From Agromyces hippuratus (lineage in GTDB: Bacteria > Actinomycetota > Actinomycetes > Actinomycetales > Microbacteriaceae): DNA of 64,000 nucleotides. Both the position numbers and the translations under genes were made by a program. Under the pieces are notes generated by a model, which was given only the letters and a program-made list of their open reading frames with translations, did not search any database and was not told where the DNA came from. The stretch spans positions 496,001-560,000 of the forward strand of contig NZ_JACCFI010000001.1 in assembly GCF_013410355.1 (NCBI RefSeq), written 5' to 3'. Below, piece by piece: positions 7,441-16,726 of this stretch; positions within the stretch are counted from its first letter, which is position 1, and every line of letters begins with the position of its first letter.

Positions 7441-10400
7441 GTGGCCACCGATTCCTTCGTCCATCTGCACGTGCACAGCGAGTACTCGATGCTCGACGGC
7501 GCAGCGAGGGTGGGGGAGCTCATCCAGGCCGCGAAGAGCGAGGGAATGCCCGCGGTCGCGGTCACCGACCACGGCAACGTGTTCGGTGCGTACGACTTCT
7601 GGAAGCAGGCGACCGACGCCGGCATCAAGCCGATCATCGGCACCGAGGCCTACATCACCCCGGGCACCGCACGTGGCGACAAGACCCGCATCCGGTGGGG
7701 CAACGGCGGCGGCGACGACGTCTCGGGCTCGGGCGCCTACACGCACATGACCCTGCTCTCGGAGACGACCGAGGGCATGCACAACCTCTTCCGTCTCTCG
7801 AGCCGCGCGTCGATCGAGGGGTACTACTTCAAGCCGCGCATGGATCGCGAGCTCCTGTCCATGTACTCGAAGGGACTCATCGCGACGACGGGCTGCCCCT
7901 CGGGCGAGGTGCAGACGCGACTCCGGCTCGGGCAGTACGACGAAGCGGTGAAGGCGGCATCCGACTTCCGCGACATCTTCGGCAAAGAGAACTACTTCGC
8001 CGAGATCATGGACCACGGGCTCGGCATCGAGCGCCGCATCATGGAAGACCTGCACCGGCTCGCGAAAGACCTCGCACTGCCTCTCGTGGCGACCAACGAC
8101 CTGCACTACACGCACGCCGCCGACGCCAAGAGCCACGCGGCGCTGCTCTGCGTGCAGTCGGGTTCGACGCTCGACGACCCCAACCGGTTCAAGTTCGACG
8201 CCGACGAGTTCTACCTGAAGACGGCCGCCGAGATGCGCCACGTCTTCCGCGACTACCCCGAGGCCTGCGACAACACCCTGCTCATCGCCGAGCGCGCCGA
8301 TGTGAAGTTCAACACGAACGCCAACTACATGCCGCGCTTCCCGGTGCCCGAGGGCGAGAGCGAAGACACCTGGTTCGTCAAGGAGGTCGATCGCGGCCTC
8401 GAGGTGCGCTACCCGAACGGCATCCCGGCCGAGGTGCGCAAGCAGGCCGACTACGAGGTCGGCGTCATCCTGCAGATGGGGTTCCCCGGCTACTTCCTCG
8501 TCGTCGCCGACTTCATCAACTGGTCGAAGAACAACGGCATCCGCGTGGGTCCGGGCCGTGGCTCAGGTGCCGGTTCGATGGCGGCCTACGCCATGCGCAT
8601 CACCGACCTCGACCCGCTGCAGCACGGCCTCATCTTCGAGCGGTTCCTGAACCCCGACCGCGTCTCGATGCCCGACTTCGACGTCGACTTCGACGAGCGT
8701 CGTCGCGGCGAGGTCATCAGGTACGTGACCGAGAAGTACGGCGACGAGCGTGTCGCGCAGATCGTGACCTACGGCACGATCAAGGCGAAGCAGGCGCTCA
8801 AGGACTCCGGCCGCGTGCTCGGCTTCCCGTTCTCGATGGGTGAGAAGCTCACGAAGGCGATGCCGCCCGCGGTCATGGGCAAGGACATCCCGCTCACCGG
8901 CATCTTCGATTCGAAGCATCCGCGGTACAAAGAGGCCTCCGACATCCGGGCCATCGTCGAGACCGATCCCGAGGCGAAGACCGTGTTCGAGACGGCCCTC
9001 GGCCTCGAGAACCTGAAGCGCCAGTGGGGCGTGCACGCTGCCGGCGTGATCATGTCGAGCGATCCGCTCATCGACATCATCCCGATCATGAAGCGCGAGC
9101 AAGACGGACAGATCGTCACCCAGTTCGACTACCCGGCGTGCGAGTCGCTCGGCCTCATCAAGATGGACTTCCTGGGGCTGCGCAACCTCACCATCATCGA
9201 CGACGCCCTCGACAACATCGAGGCCAACCGCGGCCATCGTCCGGTGCTCGAAGACCTCGCGCTCGACGACCAGGGCGCCTACGACCTGCTGGCGAGGGGC
9301 GACACGCTCGGCGTGTTCCAACTCGACGGCGGGCCGATGCGATCGCTGCTGCGCCAGATGAAGCCCGACAACTTCGAAGACATCTCGGCCGTCATCGCCC
9401 TGTACCGGCCGGGCCCGATGGGTGCGAACTCGCACATCAACTACGCCCTGCGCAAGAACGGCCTGCAGGAGATCACCCCGATCCATCCCGAGTTCGAGGA
9501 GTCGCTCCGGGAGATCCTCGACACGAGCTACGGCCTGATCATCTATCAGGAGCAGGTCATGGCGATCGCGCAGAAGGTCGCCGGGTTCTCGCTCGGTCAG
9601 GCAGACATCCTGCGCCGCGCGATGGGCAAGAAGAAGAAGTCAGAGCTCGACAAGCAGTACGAGGGCTTCTCCGGAGGCATGAAGGCGAACGGCTATTCGG
9701 ATGCCGCGATCCAGAAGCTCTGGGAGATCCTGCTGCCCTTCTCCGACTACGCGTTCAACAAGGCGCACTCGGCCGCGTACGGCGTGCTGAGCTACTGGAC
9801 CGCGTACCTGAAGGCGCACTACCCGGCCGAGTACATGGCGGCGCTGCTCACGAGCGTCGGCGACGCACGTGACAAGCTCGCGCTGTACCTCAACGAATGC
9901 CGTCGCATGGGCATCAAGGTGCTGCCGCCCGACGTGAACGAATCGATCGGCTACTTCGCCGCCGTCGGTGAAGACATCCGATTCGGCCTCGGTGCCGTCC
10001 GCAACGTCGGGTTCAACGTGGTCGACGCGATCCGCAGCGCACGCGAGACGAAGGGCCGGTTCGAGTCCTTCCACGACTTCCTGAAGAAGTCGCCGCTCCC
10101 GGTGGCGAACAAGCGCACGATCGAGTCCCTCGTGAAGGCGGGCGCGTTCGACTCGCTCGGCGCGACGCGTCGCTCGCTCGTCGAGATCCACGAGGGCGCC
10201 GTCGAGTCGGTCGTGAAGGAGAAGCGGGCTGAAGAGGTCGGCGACTTCGGCTTCGACTTCGACAGCCTCTTCGACGACGACGAGCGGGATGCCGCGCCGT
10301 CGCTCGTGCCCGCGCGCCCGGAATGGCCGAAGAAGCAGAAGCTGGCGTTCGAGCGCGACATGCTGGGGCTCTACGTGTCCGATCACCCGCTTGCGGGCCT

Positions 10401-10962
10401 CGAGGCTCCGCTCGCGAAGCACGCGTCGACGACCATCACCGACCTGATGACCTCCGATTCGACGCAGGACGCCGACACCGTCACGGTTGCAGGTCTCGTC
10501 ACGAGCGTGCAGCACCGCATCGCGAAGGCCTCGGGCAACCAGTACGGCATGATCACGGTCGAGGACTTCTCGGGCGAGATCACGGTGATGTTCATGGGCA
10601 AGGCCTACCAGGAGTTCGCGCCCGGACTGCAGGCCGATTCGATCGTGGTCGTGCGCGGGCGGGTCAGCATGCGCGACGACGGCATGAACCTGCACGCCTA
10701 CAGCGTCTTCACGCCCGAGATCGGTCAAGACGAGGAATCGGGCATCGTGAAGATCACGCTGCCCGACCAACGGGCGACGCAGGAGACCACCGAGGCGCTC
10801 CGAGACGTGCTCGTCCGTCATCACGGCGACACCGAGGTCCGCATCACGCTGACGAAGGGCCGCGTCGGTCGCGTCTTCGAGATCGGGCAGTACCCGGTCA
10901 AGGTGACCGCCGACCTCTACGGCGAGCTGAAGAGCCTGCTCGGCCCGAACTGCCTCGTGTGA
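7441..10962 (+). CDS. dnaE: DNA polymerase III subunit alpha (DnaE1)
   Basis: Replicative polymerase catalytic subunit, 1173 residues. I prefer the GTG at 7441 because GAGGAG sits 4-10 bases upstream; an ATG at 7429 would place that sequence inside the gene. The N-terminal PHP domain has apparently intact metal-binding motifs (HLHVHSEYS, TDHGN), as in mycobacterial DnaE1 where this domain proofreads. The polymerase core has GPGRGSGAGSM and the catalytic Asp motif MPDFDVDFDERRR. Toward the C-terminus lie tandem HhH and OB-fold regions (TVAGLVTSVQHR). A -10-like TAGACT at 7380 could drive it separately from rluD. Confidence 0.98.
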   Translation: MATDSFVHLHVHSEYSMLDGAARVGELIQAAKSEGMPAVAVTDHGNVFGAYDFWKQATDAGIKPIIGTEAYITPGTARGDKTRIRWGNGGGDDVSGSGAYTHMTLLSETTEGMHNLFRLSSRASIEGYYFKPRMDRELLSMYSKGLIATTGCPSGEVQTRLRLGQYDEAVKAASDFRDIFGKENYFAEIMDHGLGIERRIMEDLHRLAKDLALPLVATNDLHYTHAADAKSHAALLCVQSGSTLDDPNRFKFDADEFYLKTAAEMRHVFRDYPEACDNTLLIAERADVKFNTNANYMPRFPVPEGESEDTWFVKEVDRGLEVRYPNGIPAEVRKQADYEVGVILQMGFPGYFLVVADFINWSKNNGIRVGPGRGSGAGSMAAYAMRITDLDPLQHGLIFERFLNPDRVSMPDFDVDFDERRRGEVIRYVTEKYGDERVAQIVTYGTIKAKQALKDSGRVLGFPFSMGEKLTKAMPPAVMGKDIPLTGIFDSKHPRYKEASDIRAIVETDPEAKTVFETALGLENLKRQWGVHAAGVIMSSDPLIDIIPIMKREQDGQIVTQFDYPACESLGLIKMDFLGLRNLTIIDDALDNIEANRGHRPVLEDLALDDQGAYDLLARGDTLGVFQLDGGPMRSLLRQMKPDNFEDISAVIALYRPGPMGANSHINYALRKNGLQEITPIHPEFEESLREILDTSYGLIIYQEQVMAIAQKVAGFSLGQADILRRAMGKKKKSELDKQYEGFSGGMKANGYSDAAIQKLWEILLPFSDYAFNKAHSAAYGVLSYWTAYLKAHYPAEYMAALLTSVGDARDKLALYLNECRRMGIKVLPPDVNESIGYFAAVGEDIRFGLGAVRNVGFNVVDAIRSARETKGRFESFHDFLKKSPLPVANKRTIESLVKAGAFDSLGATRRSLVEIHEGAVESVVKEKRAEEVGDFGFDFDSLFDDDERDAAPSLVPARPEWPKKQKLAFERDMLGLYVSDHPLAGLEAPLAKHASTTITDLMTSDSTQDADTVTVAGLVTSVQHRIAKASGNQYGMITVEDFSGEITVMFMGKAYQEFAPGLQADSIVVVRGRVSMRDDGMNLHAYSVFTPEIGQDEESGIVKITLPDQRATQETTEALRDVLVRHHGDTEVRITLTKGRVGRVFEIGQYPVKVTADLYGELKSLLGPNCLV

Positions 10963-10993
10963 CGGCGGCCCGGTGCGCGGCGTGACACGTCGG

Positions 10994-10999
10994 TAGGCT
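10994..10999 (+). promoter_or_regulatory. -10 element TAGGCT of hisD, leaderless context
   Basis: TAGGCT ends 9 bases before the hisD ATG, so transcription would begin at or within a few bases of the start codon. No ribosome binding site is present in between. No TTGACA-like -35 is visible. Confidence 0.6.
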
Positions 11000-11008
11000 G
11001 GAATCATC

Positions 11009-12316
11009 ATGCTGCGCACCATCGACCTCCGTGGAACCCGACCCTCGACGGCAGGGCTCCTCGCCCTCGTGCCCCGGGCGGCGACCGACGTCTCCGCGGC
11101 ACTCGACGCCGCCCGCTCGATCATCGACGAGGTGCGCGAGCACGGTGAGACGGCGCTGCTCGACCAGGCCGAGCGCTTCGACGGCGTTCGACCTTCGGCG
11201 GTGCGCGTGCCGGCCGATGAACTGGCGGCGGCGCTCGAGGGTCTCGCCCCCGAGATCCGCGCCGCGGCGCTCCAGACGATCGAGCGCGTCCGTTCCGCGA
11301 GCGAGGCCCAGGTGCCCGCCCCGCAGACGACCGTGCTCGCCGCGGGGGCCATCGTCGAGCAGCGCTGGCAGCCCGTCGCCCGCGTCGGCCTCTACGTGCC
11401 GGGCGGCAAGGCCGTCTACCCGTCGAGCGTGATCATGAACGTCGTGCCGGCCCAGGTGGCCGGGGTGCGCTCGATCGCGCTCGCGTCGCCGGCGCAGTCG
11501 GAGTTCGACGGCCGCATCCACCCGACGATCGCGGGCATCGCAGCCCTCCTCGGCATCACCGAGGTCTACGCCATGGGCGGCGCCGGGGCGATCGGCGCCT
11601 TCGCGTATGGCGTCGACGGCATCGGTCTCGACCCGGTGCAGCGCGTGACCGGTCCGGGCAACGTCTTCGTCGCCGCCGCGAAGCGCGTCGTGCAGAGCGT
11701 CACCGGCATCGATGCCGAGGCCGGGCCGACCGACATCCTCGTCATCGCCGACGACAGTGCCGACCCCGATTTCGTCGCGGCCGACCTCGTGAGCCAGGCG
11801 GAGCATGACGAGCTCGCCGCCGCCGTGCTCGTCACCGACTCACCTGAACTCGCCGCTCGGGTGGCCGAGCGCCTCGAGGCGCGCGTCACGGCCACGAAGC
11901 ACAGCGCGCGGGTGCGCGAGGCGATCGACGGCGTGCAGTCGGCGATCGTGCTCGTCGACGACCTCGAGCAGGCCGCCGACTTCGCGAACGCCTTCGGCCC
12001 CGAGCACCTCGAGATCCAGGTGCGCGACGTCGATGCCACGCTCGCTCGCATCGAGAACGCCGGCGCGATCTTCGTCGGCTCCTTCTCGCCGGTCAGCCTC
12101 GGCGACTACGCCGCGGGTTCCAACCACGTGCTGCCGACGGGCGGTCAGGCGCGCCACGCATCCGGGCTCTCGGCCGCCACGTTCCTGCGTCCGCAGCAGG
12201 TCGTGCGCTACGACGAGCAGGCGCTCCGCGAGGTCGCACCGGTGATCGCCGCGCTCTCGACCGAAGAGGACCTGCCCGCCCACGGCGAGGCCGTCACCGC
12301 CCGCTTCCCGGGCTGA
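11009..12316 (+). CDS. hisD: histidinol dehydrogenase
   Basis: Zn- and NAD-dependent enzyme that makes the last two oxidations of histidine biosynthesis (L-histidinol to L-histidine). At 435 aa it has the normal length. Visible blocks: RVGLYVPGGKAVYPSSV, AMGGAGAIGAFAYG, the HisD signature region TGPGNVFVAAAKR, SQAEHDELAAAV with the conserved catalytic/metal residues, and GPEHLEIQ. No other his genes follow, so hisD is separated from the rest of the pathway here. The start ATG lies 9 bases after a -10 box, with no Shine-Dalgarno sequence. Confidence 0.98.
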   Translation: MLRTIDLRGTRPSTAGLLALVPRAATDVSAALDAARSIIDEVREHGETALLDQAERFDGVRPSAVRVPADELAAALEGLAPEIRAAALQTIERVRSASEAQVPAPQTTVLAAGAIVEQRWQPVARVGLYVPGGKAVYPSSVIMNVVPAQVAGVRSIALASPAQSEFDGRIHPTIAGIAALLGITEVYAMGGAGAIGAFAYGVDGIGLDPVQRVTGPGNVFVAAAKRVVQSVTGIDAEAGPTDILVIADDSADPDFVAADLVSQAEHDELAAAVLVTDSPELAARVAERLEARVTATKHSARVREAIDGVQSAIVLVDDLEQAADFANAFGPEHLEIQVRDVDATLARIENAGAIFVGSFSPVSLGDYAAGSNHVLPTGGQARHASGLSAATFLRPQQVVRYDEQALREVAPVIAALSTEEDLPAHGEAVTARFPG

Positions 12317-12380
12317 CCTCGATCCGATCCGTTCCGCCGGGAGTCGTCGCGGCGGTCGGCGGCGCCCCGATCGCCGCCGC

Positions 12381-12386
12381 TAGGCT
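12381..12386 (+). promoter_or_regulatory. -10 element TAGGCT of nrdR, leaderless context
   Basis: Same arrangement as upstream of hisD: TAGGCT followed by 9 bases and the ATG at 12396, without a ribosome binding site. Confidence 0.6.
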
Positions 12387-12395
12387 GGGAGCACC

Positions 12396-12869
12396 ATGTA
12401 CTGTCCCTTCTGCCGCCACCCCGACTCCCGAGTCATCGACTCCCGCACGAGCGACGACGGGCTCTCGATCCGGCGCCGCCGCCAGTGTCCCGAGTGCGGG
12501 CGCAGGTTCTCGACCACCGAGACGGCGAGTCTGGTCGTCATCAAGCGTTCGGGCGTGGTCGAGCCGTTCAGCCGCGAGAAGGTCGTGCTCGGCGTCCGGA
12601 AGGCGTGCCAGGGCCGCCCGGTGACCGACTCAGACCTCGCGGTGCTCGCGCAGAAGGTCGAGGAGACGATCCGTTCGACGGGTGCGTCGCAGATCGAGGC
12701 GAACGACATCGGCCTCGCGATCCTGCCGCCGCTCCGCGAGCTCGACGAGGTCGCGTACCTCCGTTTCGCAAGCGTGTACCAGGCGTTCGATTCGCTCGAC
12801 GATTTCGAGTCCGCGATCGATCAACTGCGTGAAGAGCACGGGCGTCTGCCGGCGCGACCGGTGGAGTGA
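12396..12869 (+). CDS. nrdR: transcriptional repressor NrdR
   Basis: ATP/dATP-sensing repressor of ribonucleotide reductase genes. The 157-residue protein opens with the NrdR zinc ribbon (MYCPFCRHPDSRVIDSR ... CPECGRRF), two CxxC pairs at about residues 3-6 and 31-34, followed by the ATP-cone domain (VVIKRSGVVEPFSREKV). No nrd gene or obvious tandem NrdR box is in the window, so its targets are elsewhere. Confidence 0.98.
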   Translation: MYCPFCRHPDSRVIDSRTSDDGLSIRRRRQCPECGRRFSTTETASLVVIKRSGVVEPFSREKVVLGVRKACQGRPVTDSDLAVLAQKVEETIRSTGASQIEANDIGLAILPPLRELDEVAYLRFASVYQAFDSLDDFESAIDQLREEHGRLPARPVE

Positions 12870-12895
12870 CGTCGGCCCCGCCGCTCCCACTCCGG

Positions 12896-12901
12896 TAGCC
12901 T
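12896..12901 (+). promoter_or_regulatory. -10 element TAGCCT of pyrD, leaderless context
   Basis: TAGCCT ends 8 bases before the pyrD ATG at 12910. The interval (GAGGCGCG) could also offer a weak ribosome binding site, so both leaderless and short-leader readings are possible. Confidence 0.5.
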
Positions 12902-12909
12902 GAGGCGCG

Positions 12910-13962
12910 ATGTATCGACTTCTCTTCACCGCCTTCCTCTCCCACATGGACCCGGAAGACGCGCACCACCTCGCGTTCCGCGTCATCCGTGCGCTGCCGA
13001 CGCTCGGGTTCGGCAAGCTCGTCGAGCGGTTCACCGCGCCCGACCAGTCGCTCGCGGTCGAGACGCTCGGCCTTCGCTTCCCGTCGCCCTTCGGCGTCGC
13101 AGCAGGATTCGACAAGGACGGCTTCGCAGTGCGCGGCCTCGGCAACCTCGGGTTCGGGCACGTCGAGGTCGGCACGATCACCGCGGTCGCCCAACCCGGC
13201 AACCCGCGGCCGCGGCTCTTCCGCCTCGTGGGCGACCGCGCGCTCGTGAACCGCATGGGATTCAACAACGGCGGTGCGGATGCCGCAGCCGGCCGTCTCT
13301 CGCGTCTGGCACGCCGTCGCGATCGTCCGGTGCTCGGCGTCAACATCGGCAAGAGCCGGGTCACCGCCGTCGAAGACGCGGTGGCCGACTACGAACGGAG
13401 CGCCCGCGTGCTGGCACCCTTCGCCGACTACCTCGTGGTCAACGTGAGCTCGCCGAACACCCCGGGGCTGCGCGGCCTGCAGGAGATCGATTCGCTCGCC
13501 CCGCTCCTCGAGTCGGTGCGCGCTGCCGCCGGCGTCACCCCGCTCCTCGTGAAGATCGCCCCCGACCTCGACGACGCCGAGATCGTGCGCATCTGCGAGC
13601 TCGTCGAGCGACTCGGCCTCGACGGCATCATCGCGACGAACACGACGATCTCCCGCGAGGGGCTCACGGCCGAGGCATCCGTCGTGGAAGCCATCGGGGC
13701 AGGCGGCCTCTCGGGCGCACCGCTCGCTGCACGCTCGCTCGACGTCCTGCGACTCATCCGCGCTCAGGTGCCCGCCGAGCTCTGCGTCGTCTCGGTCGGC
13801 GGCGTCGAGACCGCCGCCGACGTGCAGAACCGGCTCGATGCAGGCGCCACGCTCGTGCAGGGATACTCGGCGTTCATCTACCGGGGCCCGTTCTGGGCCA
13901 GACAGGTCAACCGCGGCCTGGCGAAGTTCGCACGCAGCCGCCGTTCGGCCGTCGCGGCGTAG
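12910..13962 (+). CDS. pyrD: quinone-dependent dihydroorotate dehydrogenase (class 2)
   Basis: FMN enzyme that oxidises dihydroorotate to orotate in pyrimidine synthesis and passes electrons to the membrane quinone pool. The 350-residue length and N-terminal extension (MYRLLFTAFLSHMDPEDAHH) mark the membrane-associated class 2 type. FMN and substrate motifs visible: FGVAAGFDKDG, VNRMGFNNGG, VNVSSPNTPGLRGLQ with the class 2 catalytic Ser region, LVKIAPDL, and VSVGGVETAADV. It ends 15 bases before the convergent App1 gene. Confidence 0.97.
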   Translation: MYRLLFTAFLSHMDPEDAHHLAFRVIRALPTLGFGKLVERFTAPDQSLAVETLGLRFPSPFGVAAGFDKDGFAVRGLGNLGFGHVEVGTITAVAQPGNPRPRLFRLVGDRALVNRMGFNNGGADAAAGRLSRLARRRDRPVLGVNIGKSRVTAVEDAVADYERSARVLAPFADYLVVNVSSPNTPGLRGLQEIDSLAPLLESVRAAAGVTPLLVKIAPDLDDAEIVRICELVERLGLDGIIATNTTISREGLTAEASVVEAIGAGGLSGAPLAARSLDVLRLIRAQVPAELCVVSVGGVETAADVQNRLDAGATLVQGYSAFIYRGPFWARQVNRGLAKFARSRRSAVAA

Positions 13963-13977
13963 CGAGCAGCTCGAACG

Positions 13978-15036
13978 TCAGAGCACGCCGAGATCGGCGA
14001 GCCGGTCGGCGATCGTCGATCCGTCGTTCGCCGAGACCCACGGCACACCCGAGGCGTGCTGCTCCGTCTTGGTGCGACCTCCGGCGAGCACGGCCTCGCC
14101 CTTCGACAGGCGGCGAATGGCGACGGCGGCGACCTTGCCGGGGTGCTCGAGCGCGAAACGCTCGTAGTGCTCCTCGTCGTGCTGACCGTCGTCGCCGATG
14201 AGCAGCCAGCGCACCTCGGGGAACTCCTCGGCGAGCCGCCGGAGGTTCTCCTGCTTGTGCTCACGGCCGCTCCGGAACCAGCGGTCGTGCGTCGGCCCCC
14301 AGTCGGTGAGGAGCAGCGGCCCGGCGGGATAGAGATTGCGCGAGAGGAATCTCGTGAGCGTCGGTGCGACGTTCCAGGCGCCCGTCGACAGGTAGATGAC
14401 CGGGGAGGCCGGGTGCGAGCGCACGAGGCGCTCGAACAGCACGGCCATGCCCGGGGTCGGGATTCGCGCATGCTCGTCGAGCACGAACGTGTTCCAGAAT
14501 GCGACGAGCGGCCGGGGGAGCGCCGTGACCATCACGGTGTCGTCGACGTCGGAGATGATGCCGAACCGCACCTCAGGTCCGACGATCCAGATCGGCGCCT
14601 CGACCGGCTCCGCACCATCGGTGTGCAGCGTGACACGGTGCCAGCCGGGCTCGAGCGAGACCGGCACCTTCGTGTCGACCACCCCGCCGCGATCGGCCAG
14701 CACCTCGATGCTCGTGCCGCCGACCTCGATCACCACGGGCACGCCGCCCACGGGCACGCTCGTGAAGCTGCGCCATCCGCGGATGCCCTGCTCTCCACGG
14801 CGACGGCGGCGCTTCGACGTCTCGTCGGGGTCGACCGGCTTGCTGAGCAGCACCCGGCAGAGCACTCGTACCCATTCGGTGGAGCCGTAGCCGGTGTAGG
14901 GCACGATGGTGGGCCGGTGCCCTCGGCGGCGCGCCCAGCGTTCGCGGATGTCGTGCACCCAGTCTTCGAGGCGCGCGGCACGATGCCGGACCTGGCGCTC
15001 TCGTTGTCCGGCCGGAAGGGGGGAGCTCGCCGGCAT
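13978..15036 (-). CDS. App1-family phosphatase (DUF2183), possible phosphatidate phosphatase
   Basis: 352-residue protein with the App1 catalytic domain of the HAD-like fold, the domain of yeast phosphatidate phosphatase App1; bacterial substrates are not known. The DxDxT motif is present in ISDVDDTVMVT (about residue 190), preceded by a beta-rich domain (about 85-180). Other conserved blocks: YLSTGAWNV, LLTDWGPTHDRWF and LLIGDDGQHDEEHY. No signal peptide or membrane segment is seen. It is convergent with pyrD and divergent from the tetR gene, so it is probably monocistronic. Confidence 0.87.
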   Translation of the reverse strand: MPASSPLPAGQRERQVRHRAARLEDWVHDIRERWARRRGHRPTIVPYTGYGSTEWVRVLCRVLLSKPVDPDETSKRRRRRGEQGIRGWRSFTSVPVGGVPVVIEVGGTSIEVLADRGGVVDTKVPVSLEPGWHRVTLHTDGAEPVEAPIWIVGPEVRFGIISDVDDTVMVTALPRPLVAFWNTFVLDEHARIPTPGMAVLFERLVRSHPASPVIYLSTGAWNVAPTLTRFLSRNLYPAGPLLLTDWGPTHDRWFRSGREHKQENLRRLAEEFPEVRWLLIGDDGQHDEEHYERFALEHPGKVAAVAIRRLSKGEAVLAGGRTKTEQHASGVPWVSANDGSTIADRLADLGVL

Positions 15037-15112
15037 CCACTCAGTCTGTCATGCGTCGAGGCCGCGTCGCGAAACGTGCCCGGCATGGTCGGACGACCCG
15101 CGCCGCTCCGGG

Positions 15113-15118
15113 TAGAGT
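15113..15118 (+). promoter_or_regulatory. possible -10 element TAGAGT of the tetR gene
   Basis: TAGAGT lies 23 bases before the GTG start at 15142, leaving a short leader that contains the strong ribosome binding site GAGGAGG (15132-15138). Confidence 0.45.
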
Positions 15119-15141
15119 GGACGGGCAACTGAGGAGGTTCC

Positions 15142-15807
15142 GTGCCGAATGTCGACCTGATCCTGGGGGCCGATCCGAGCCGGAGACGCTCGATCCGCAC
15201 CGAGCCGACCCAGCGACGCAGTACGCAGCGGCTCGACGCGCTGCTCGATGCCGCGGCGGAGATCGTCGACGAGTCCGGATTCGAGCGGCTGACCACGCAG
15301 ATGGTCGCCGAGCGCGCCGGCGCCTCGATCGGCACCGTGTACCGCTACTTCCCCGATCGCGTCGCCGTGCTGTACGCACTTCGCGAGCGCTCGGTGCGGC
15401 GGTTCCGCGAGCGCATCGCCGACGACCTCGTCGACATCGATCTCGCCAACTGGTGGCACCTCATGGACGTGGCGATCGACGCGTGCGCTGCGATGTACCG
15501 CGACGAGCCCGGCTTCAGCGTCGTGCACGCCGCACGTCGCGAGACTCCCGAAGACGACATCGAGCCCGAGCTCGCGCATCGGCTCGCACGCCTCATCGAG
15601 GCGGAGTTCGGCGGCGATGACCTCGACCTCGTCGAGCTCCGGTTCCGCCTCGGCGTCTCGATCGAACTCGGCGACGCGCTCATCAGCCGCGCCTTCGAGC
15701 GCGACGAGGCCGGCGACGACCGGTACCTGGCCGAGGCGAAGCGCCTCGTGCACGACTATCTCGCCGAGCACCTCGGCGAGGTGCGCAGCGCCAGCAACGC
15801 GGCCTGA
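15142..15807 (+). CDS. TetR/AcrR family transcriptional regulator
   Basis: 221-residue DNA-binding regulator. The N-terminal HTH is clear at about residues 25-75: LDALLDAAAEIVDESGFERL, TQMVAERAGASIGTVYRYF. The remainder is a helical ligand-binding domain without an assignable ligand. The GTG at 15142 is supported by GAGGAGG at the right spacing. It reads toward the osmoprotectant transporter genes, which start 106 bases downstream, so it may be their regulator or may simply be a neighbour; no clear palindromic operator was found in either intergenic region. Confidence 0.9.
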   Translation: MPNVDLILGADPSRRRSIRTEPTQRRSTQRLDALLDAAAEIVDESGFERLTTQMVAERAGASIGTVYRYFPDRVAVLYALRERSVRRFRERIADDLVDIDLANWWHLMDVAIDACAAMYRDEPGFSVVHAARRETPEDDIEPELAHRLARLIEAEFGGDDLDLVELRFRLGVSIELGDALISRAFERDEAGDDRYLAEAKRLVHDYLAEHLGEVRSASNAA

Positions 15808-15913
15808 CCCGCCTTCTGAGGCCGACGCGCCGCGTCGCGTTCGTTGCCTCGGCACGTGATTGGTGTTTGGCTGGAAGCCGGTCCGGCGAGCGCCGGGCGT
15901 GGAATGAGGCAGC

Positions 15914-16726
15914 ATGATCGAGTTCCGAGGCGTCACCAAGCAGTTCCCCGACGGCACCGTCGCGGTGGCCGGTGTCGACATCGTCGTCCCGCCGCGCAAG
16001 ACGACCGTCTTCGTCGGCTCCTCGGGTTCCGGCAAGACCACACTCCTGCGCATGATCAATCGCATGGTCGATCCGACCGCGGGTCAGGTGCTGATCGACG
16101 GCACGGATGTCGCGACGCTCGACCCGGTGGGGCTGCGACGCGGCATCGGGTACGTGATGCAGAACTCGGGGCTGCTGCCGCACCGCAAGGTGATCGACAA
16201 CGTCGCGACGGTGCCGCTGCTCCGCGGTGAGAAGAAGGCGGTCGCCCACGCTCGCGCTCTCGAACTGCTCGACACGGTGGGGCTCGACCGCTCCCTCGCC
16301 GACAAGTATCCGAGTCAGCTCTCAGGAGGTCAGCAGCAGCGCGTGGGCGTCGCCCGGGGGCTCGCCGTCGACCCCAATATCCTGCTGATGGACGAGCCGT
16401 TCGGCGCCGTCGACCCGATCGTGCGGGCGGAGCTGCAGCAGGAGCTGCTGCGCCTGCAGGGCGAACTCGGCAAGACGGTCGTCTTCGTCACGCACGACAT
16501 CGACGAGGCGTTCCTCCTCGGCGACCAGGTCGTGATCATGCAGCGCGGCGGGCAGATCTCCCAGGCGGCGTCTCCTGCTGAGATCCTCGCGAATCCCTCC
16601 GACGACTTCGTCGCCGACTTCGTCGGGGCGAATCGGGGCAAGCGGGCGTTGCACCTGACCGAGGTCGACGGGCGGCGGATCGTCGTCGACGACGACGGCC
16701 GCCCTGCGGGAGTGCTCGCCTCGTGA
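15914..16726 (+). CDS. OpuC-type osmoprotectant ABC transporter, ATP-binding protein
   Basis: Energises uptake of glycine betaine, carnitine, choline or a related quaternary amine. 270 residues with Walker A GSSGSGKTT (35-43), Q-loop VMQNSG, signature LSGGQQQR (136-143), Walker B ILLMDEPFGAVD, and the H-loop VTHDIDEA. The C-terminal accessory domain is short: the tandem CBS domains of Bacillus OpuCA (about 380 aa) are absent. It starts an operon whose four genes overlap by ATGA/GTGA. Confidence 0.93.
   Translation: MIEFRGVTKQFPDGTVAVAGVDIVVPPRKTTVFVGSSGSGKTTLLRMINRMVDPTAGQVLIDGTDVATLDPVGLRRGIGYVMQNSGLLPHRKVIDNVATVPLLRGEKKAVAHARALELLDTVGLDRSLADKYPSQLSGGQQQRVGVARGLAVDPNILLMDEPFGAVDPIVRAELQQELLRLQGELGKTVVFVTHDIDEAFLLGDQVVIMQRGGQISQAASPAEILANPSDDFVADFVGANRGKRALHLTEVDGRRIVVDDDGRPAGVLAS

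Noticed and set aside
6226..8241. Long minus-strand open frame across lspA, rluD and dnaE
   Set aside because: Shadow of three well-recognised sense genes; composition is typical of antisense translation in high-GC DNA.
12317..12380. Possible terminator after hisD
   Set aside because: Only imperfect GC-rich pairings such as CCGCC/GGCGG; not distinguishable from background.
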